DNA of 64,000 nt from Streptomyces asoensis. GTDB taxonomy: Bacteria; Actinomycetota; Actinomycetes; Streptomycetales; Streptomycetaceae. Made by a program: the position numbers and the translations under genes. The stretch is taken from positions 1,178,001 through 1,242,000 of the forward strand of contig NZ_CP049838.1 in NCBI RefSeq assembly GCF_013085465.1, in the 5' to 3' direction. The stretch's first letter is position 1, and every line of letters starts with the position of its first letter. The notes below the pieces were generated by a model. It worked only from the letters and a program-made list of their open reading frames with translations, did no database searches and was not told the DNA's origin. Below are positions 61,369 through 64,000 of this stretch, in pieces.

Positions 61369-62042
61369 TACAGCACCAGGACGCGGGGCCACCCCCGCTC
61401 AGGTCGCGCCGTGGTCTCGGCCCCGATCGTGGGCGCCACCAAGCCCCACCACCTGGCCGACGCCGTCGCCGCACTCGACGTCTCGCCGGTGCCGGCGTAG
61501 AGCATGCCGTCCGGGCCGAAGGCGAGGCGACCGCCGTTGTGGTACGTCCCGTTGGGGATTCCCTCCAACACCACTTCCGGGCTTCCCAGTTGCTCACGCT
61601 GGGGGCGCGAGGTGTCGTACCGCATGCGGACGATGCGGTTGTCCGAGGCGGTCGTGAGGTAGGCGTACACCAGGCGGTCGGAGGCGAAGTCCGGGGAGAC
61701 GGCGAGCCCGAGCAGGCCGCCCTCCCCCGGCAGATCCTGCGCTCCCTGCACGCTGCCGGCCTCGGTCTTCGTGCCGTTGTCCGCGTCGACACGGGTGATC
61801 CTGCCGTCGTCGCGGGAGGAGACCAGCAGGTCGCCGTCCGGCAGCGGGGTCATGCCCCACGGGGTGTCCAGTCCCTGCGTCACGGTCCGGAGGACCCGCA
61901 CTCGTGAGGAACCCGAGCCCGTGTCGTCCGCTTCGGATGACGAGGTCGGCTCTTCCTCACCGCCCGAAGTGCAGCCCGCGAGCATCAGTACGGCGGCGGC
62001 GCAGACCGCGGCCCAGGGAGTTCTCGGAGTGGGACGGGGCAC
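61254..62042 (-). pseudogene. PQQ-type sugar (sorbosone) dehydrogenase lipoprotein, 3'-truncated
   Basis: The first about 186 residues are a good GSDH protein: lipobox LAGC (Cys24), LDTPWGMTPLPDGDLLVSSR, GLLGLAVSPDFASDRLVYAY and GRLAFGPDGMLYAGTGETS. After that, at about 61485, homology stops and the frame runs through the opposite strand of an AKR relic and the MmyB tail to a chance stop at 61254. Family members are about 350-400 residues, so half the propeller is missing. GAGGAA nine bases before the GTG shows the start is intact. It may be expressed but should not fold into an active enzyme. Confidence 0.75.
61385..61482 (+). pseudogene. Fragment of an aldo/keto reductase C-terminus
   Basis: Forward frame 61412-61482 reads VVSAPIVGATKPHHLADAVA then ALDVS, the characteristic late AKR segment. 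Just upstream, another frame reads GATPAQVA, which normally precedes it by about 15-20 residues in AKRs. The AKR relic therefore has an internal deletion, and it joins the truncated dehydrogenase gene at about 61483. Confidence 0.65.
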
Positions 62043-62129
62043 GGCGGGGGTTCCTCTCGATGATGCCGATTGTGGCGTGGGTCAGGGGGCACACCGGCTG
62101 TGGTGCCCGCGGGCCCCGCCGACGGTGTG

Positions 62130-62975
62130 TCAGCTCTGCGCCCGGCCCACGGGCCACACCTGCGCGGTCCGCAGGGCCGCGATCACGCCACCGTCGGCCA
62201 GAAGGTCGGACCCGGTGATGAAGCCGGCCTGGTGCCCGAGCAGGAAGGCCGCCGCCTCGGCGACGTCGTCAGGAGTGCCGATGCGTCCGGCGGCCGACGT
62301 CTCGATCATCTGGCGGTATCCCTCGCCGCCGGGGCCGGACATCTCGTCCTGGGCCAGGGGGGTGGAGATGATGCCGGGGCTGATGCAGTTGATGCGGGCG
62401 CCGTGCCTGCCCCACTCGACGGCGGCGGCCTGCACGCGCAGCGCGTTGCCCCGCTTGGACAGGGCGTAGGCGGCGCCGGAGTCGCCCACCTTCTCGGGGG
62501 CGAGGAACGGCAGGGCGAGCAGCTCGGCGACGGGGGTGGTCGCCAGCGCGCGCTCGGTGTCGTACGGGTAGGCACCCGCCATGTGGCCGGCCATGCTGGA
62601 GATGACGACACCGGCGCCGCCGGGCGCGATGACGCGCGCGAACTCGTCGAGGACCAGCGCGGTGCCGAGCAGGTCGACGTGCAGGACCTGCTCCGTGGTG
62701 CCCTGTACGGGCGAGACCCCGGCGCTGTGCACGACCTGCGTGACGGGGCCCAGCTCCGCGGCCGCGTCGGCGAGCCGGGCGACCGCGTCGTGCTCGGACA
62801 CGTCGACGAGGTGCGTGCTCACGTCATGGCCCGCGCCGCGAAGCTGTTCGGCGGCGACGCCCAGTGCCTTGTCGCTGTAGTCGGCGAGCAGCACGGTCCG
62901 GCCGATGCCCACCCGACGGGCGATCGCCAGGCCGATGCCGCCCGCGCCGATGATGACCACTACGTCCTTGTCCAT
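62130..62975 (-). CDS. SDR family oxidoreductase
   Basis: A 281-residue SDR: VVVIIGAGGIGLAIARRVGI near the N-terminus has GAGGIG in place of TGxxxGxG. VVHSAGVS replaces NNAG, VISSMAGHMAG supplies Ser, YALSK (Tyr-x-x-x-Lys) lies near 170-174 and ISPGIISTPL follows. The C-terminal GSDLLADGG is the FabG-like dimer motif. GGGAG precedes the ATG. A copy of the conserved promoter-region element lies about 65-145 bp upstream, and the third MmyB gene is just beyond. Confidence 0.9.
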   Translation of the reverse strand: MDKDVVVIIGAGGIGLAIARRVGIGRTVLLADYSDKALGVAAEQLRGAGHDVSTHLVDVSEHDAVARLADAAAELGPVTQVVHSAGVSPVQGTTEQVLHVDLLGTALVLDEFARVIAPGGAGVVISSMAGHMAGAYPYDTERALATTPVAELLALPFLAPEKVGDSGAAYALSKRGNALRVQAAAVEWGRHGARINCISPGIISTPLAQDEMSGPGGEGYRQMIETSAAGRIGTPDDVAEAAAFLLGHQAGFITGSDLLADGGVIAALRTAQVWPVGRAQS

Positions 62976-63039
62976 GGTCTGTCTCCCTGGGAGCGAAAAG
63001 GGTGGGGTCTGTGCAGAGGAAGGGCTCTTCCACGAACAT

Positions 63040-63118
63040 CCAGCCTGCTCCGCGGCCCCGCGATGTGGCAGACCGGGCGGTGCCCTGGAGCGCTGTTCAG
63101 TGACCTGTCAGGGCACCC
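63040..63118. promoter_or_regulatory. Conserved promoter-region element, copy 3
   Basis: CATCCAGCCTGCTCCGCGGC, ATGTGGCAGACCG and CGCTGTTCAGTGACCTGTCA followed by GGGCACCCC. Close match to 60340-60420 and, less closely, 57990-58071. It lies upstream of the SDR that starts at 62975. Confidence 0.7.
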
Positions 63119-63432
63119 CTCGGACGGTCACGCGGCCCTGGCGAGAAGGCTGCGGCGGGGTGACCGACATGGGTTCGTGGATTTGCCCGGATACGCCGGG
63201 CTCGGCAAGGGCGGCGCGGGTGTCGATGCCGGTGATCGGTCCGAGGGCCACGGTGCTGTCGACGACGACCGCTGACGGCTGTGATCTCGGCGCACGCTCC
63301 AGCCTGTGCCGGGCGTCGGCGAGCCGCCAGGGAGTGTTTTACGTACGACTCCCGTGCCTACGTCCGGCAGCAGCAGTCAACCCCAGCCGGCGCATGGCGT
63401 GATGACGCGATGACGTGCCTGATGCCTGTTCG
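63119..63432. other. Gap with possible relic sequence
   Basis: A reverse frame near 63140-63270 gives AVVVDSTVALGPITGIDTRA and GVSGQIHEPMSVTPP, which looks partly protein-like but has no start, family or full length. Otherwise no gene seen. Confidence 0.35.
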
Positions 63433-64000
63433 CTACTGCGCAGGCGACGCCGACGGTTTCGAGGCCCGGTCCCGCGCGTCCCGCGCGGCCTTGTCGAGGA
63501 GGACCATCGCGTCGTAGTCACGGGTGTCGGGCTCGGCGTAGAAGACGACCAGGTGCTGGCCGTTGGTGCCGTTCAGCGTCATGCCCTGGTAGCCGAGGGC
63601 CAGGTCGCCGACCTCGGGATGGTGGTAGGCATGGCGACCCCCGGTGTTTCCCCTCACGTCGTACCGGTCCCACATGCGAACGAACTCCGGGCTCTTGCGC
63701 AGGAGTTCGTCGACGATGAGAGCGAGGTCGGGGGCGCCCGGCTCGATGCCGGCCAAGCCCCGTAGCCATGCGACGCAGCTGCGGACCGCGTTGTCCCAGT
63801 CGTCCCACAGTTCACGGGCCGTGGGGTGGAGAAAGACGTAGCGCGCGAGGTTGCGCTGCTCGCCCTGCCAGTCCTCGATACCGGCGAACAGTCGAAGTCC
63901 GCCGGGGTTGGCGGCGAGCAGTTCGAAGGTGCGGCCGACCACGTACGCGGGATTGGGCCGCAGGCTCTCCAGGATCAGCTGGGTGCCCGGGGGAAGGGAC
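63433..64000 (-). CDS. XRE/MmyB-type regulator (3 of 3), N-terminus outside window
   Basis: The visible C-terminal part (about 188 residues) is the MmyB-like ligand domain: YVVGRTFELLAANPGGLRLF, ARYVFLHPTARELWDDWDNA and HLVVFYAEPDTRDYDAMVLL. It aligns along its whole length with residues from about 115 of the regulator at 60463. The HTH lies beyond 64000. Its 3' end faces the SDR gene region. Confidence 0.88.
   Translation of the reverse strand, partial: SLPPGTQLILESLRPNPAYVVGRTFELLAANPGGLRLFAGIEDWQGEQRNLARYVFLHPTARELWDDWDNAVRSCVAWLRGLAGIEPGAPDLALIVDELLRKSPEFVRMWDRYDVRGNTGGRHAYHHPEVGDLALGYQGMTLNGTNGQHLVVFYAEPDTRDYDAMVLLDKAARDARDRASKPSASPAQ

Overview
The window reads as part of a Streptomyces chromosome or a close relative. 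It is very GC-rich with strong third-position G/C bias and many GTG or TTG starts. Overlapping ATGA/GTGA gene junctions are common. The families are typical of that genus: TetR, MarR, HxlR, ArsR, XRE/MmyB and LacI regulators, SigF-type sigma control, RR-PP2C phosphatases, and many SDR, AKR and SnoaL-like enzymes. No rRNA, tRNA, CRISPR array or intact insertion sequence was seen. The content looks accessory: small regulator-plus-enzyme modules mixed with decayed genes.

Layout. 1-9.8 kb holds a truncated TetR gene divergent from an SDR, a thioesterase, HxlR, a flavin monooxygenase (BVMO-like), a patatin divergent from TetR, a DinB protein, a small membrane protein, NmrA, a double SnoaL protein and an AraC regulator. 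10-14.4 kb holds a broken GNAT gene, a response regulator joined in frame to an HTH segment, a CHASE3 histidine kinase and an RR-PP2C protein. 14.4-20.6 kb holds a DHFR-like reductase with an ArsR-SRPBCC fusion, a frameshifted unknown gene, a double VOC protein, and a module of cupin, SDR, carboxymuconolactone decarboxylase and MmyB regulator. 20.7-23.8 kb is a probable operon: AlaX-type tRNA editing protein, XRE-cupin regulator, threonine aldolase and nitrilase-fold amidohydrolase. 23.9-29.4 kb holds TetR with a divergent O-methyltransferase, a probable Imm49 protein, an SDR and ComB. 29.7-31.9 kb is a partner-switching set: SigF-type sigma, anti-sigma kinase and STAS antagonist.

32.6-41.1 kb is a levan/fructose utilisation locus: secreted GH32 levanase, PfkB kinase, sugar ABC transporter (binding lipoprotein, permease, ATPase) and LacI regulator. 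Matching 14-bp palindromes lie upstream of the levanase and between the kinase and binding-protein genes. The likely pathway is extracellular levan hydrolysis, fructose import, phosphorylation, and repression by LacI when sugar is absent. 41.3-48.9 kb holds an MFS permease, an ABC exporter with Nudix genes, and ArsR with an MFS exporter. 48.9-51.8 kb is decayed DNA: a Tn3-family transposase fossil, and MarR with operators facing a broken dienelactone hydrolase. 51.8-54.6 kb holds SnoaL, then TetR divergent from tautomerase and alcohol dehydrogenase.

55.9-64 kb carries redox modules: two AKRs, a second cupin, a DHA2 MFS exporter, an MmyB regulator, a truncated sorbosone-dehydrogenase-like gene, an SDR and the C-terminal part of a third MmyB regulator. 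Three copies of an approximately 80-bp promoter-region element tie these modules together. The cupin here matches the one at 17.8 kb over its first 130 residues, and the 17.8 kb copy is followed by a fossil AKR tail. This suggests that an ancestral cupin-AKR module was duplicated and then partly deleted.
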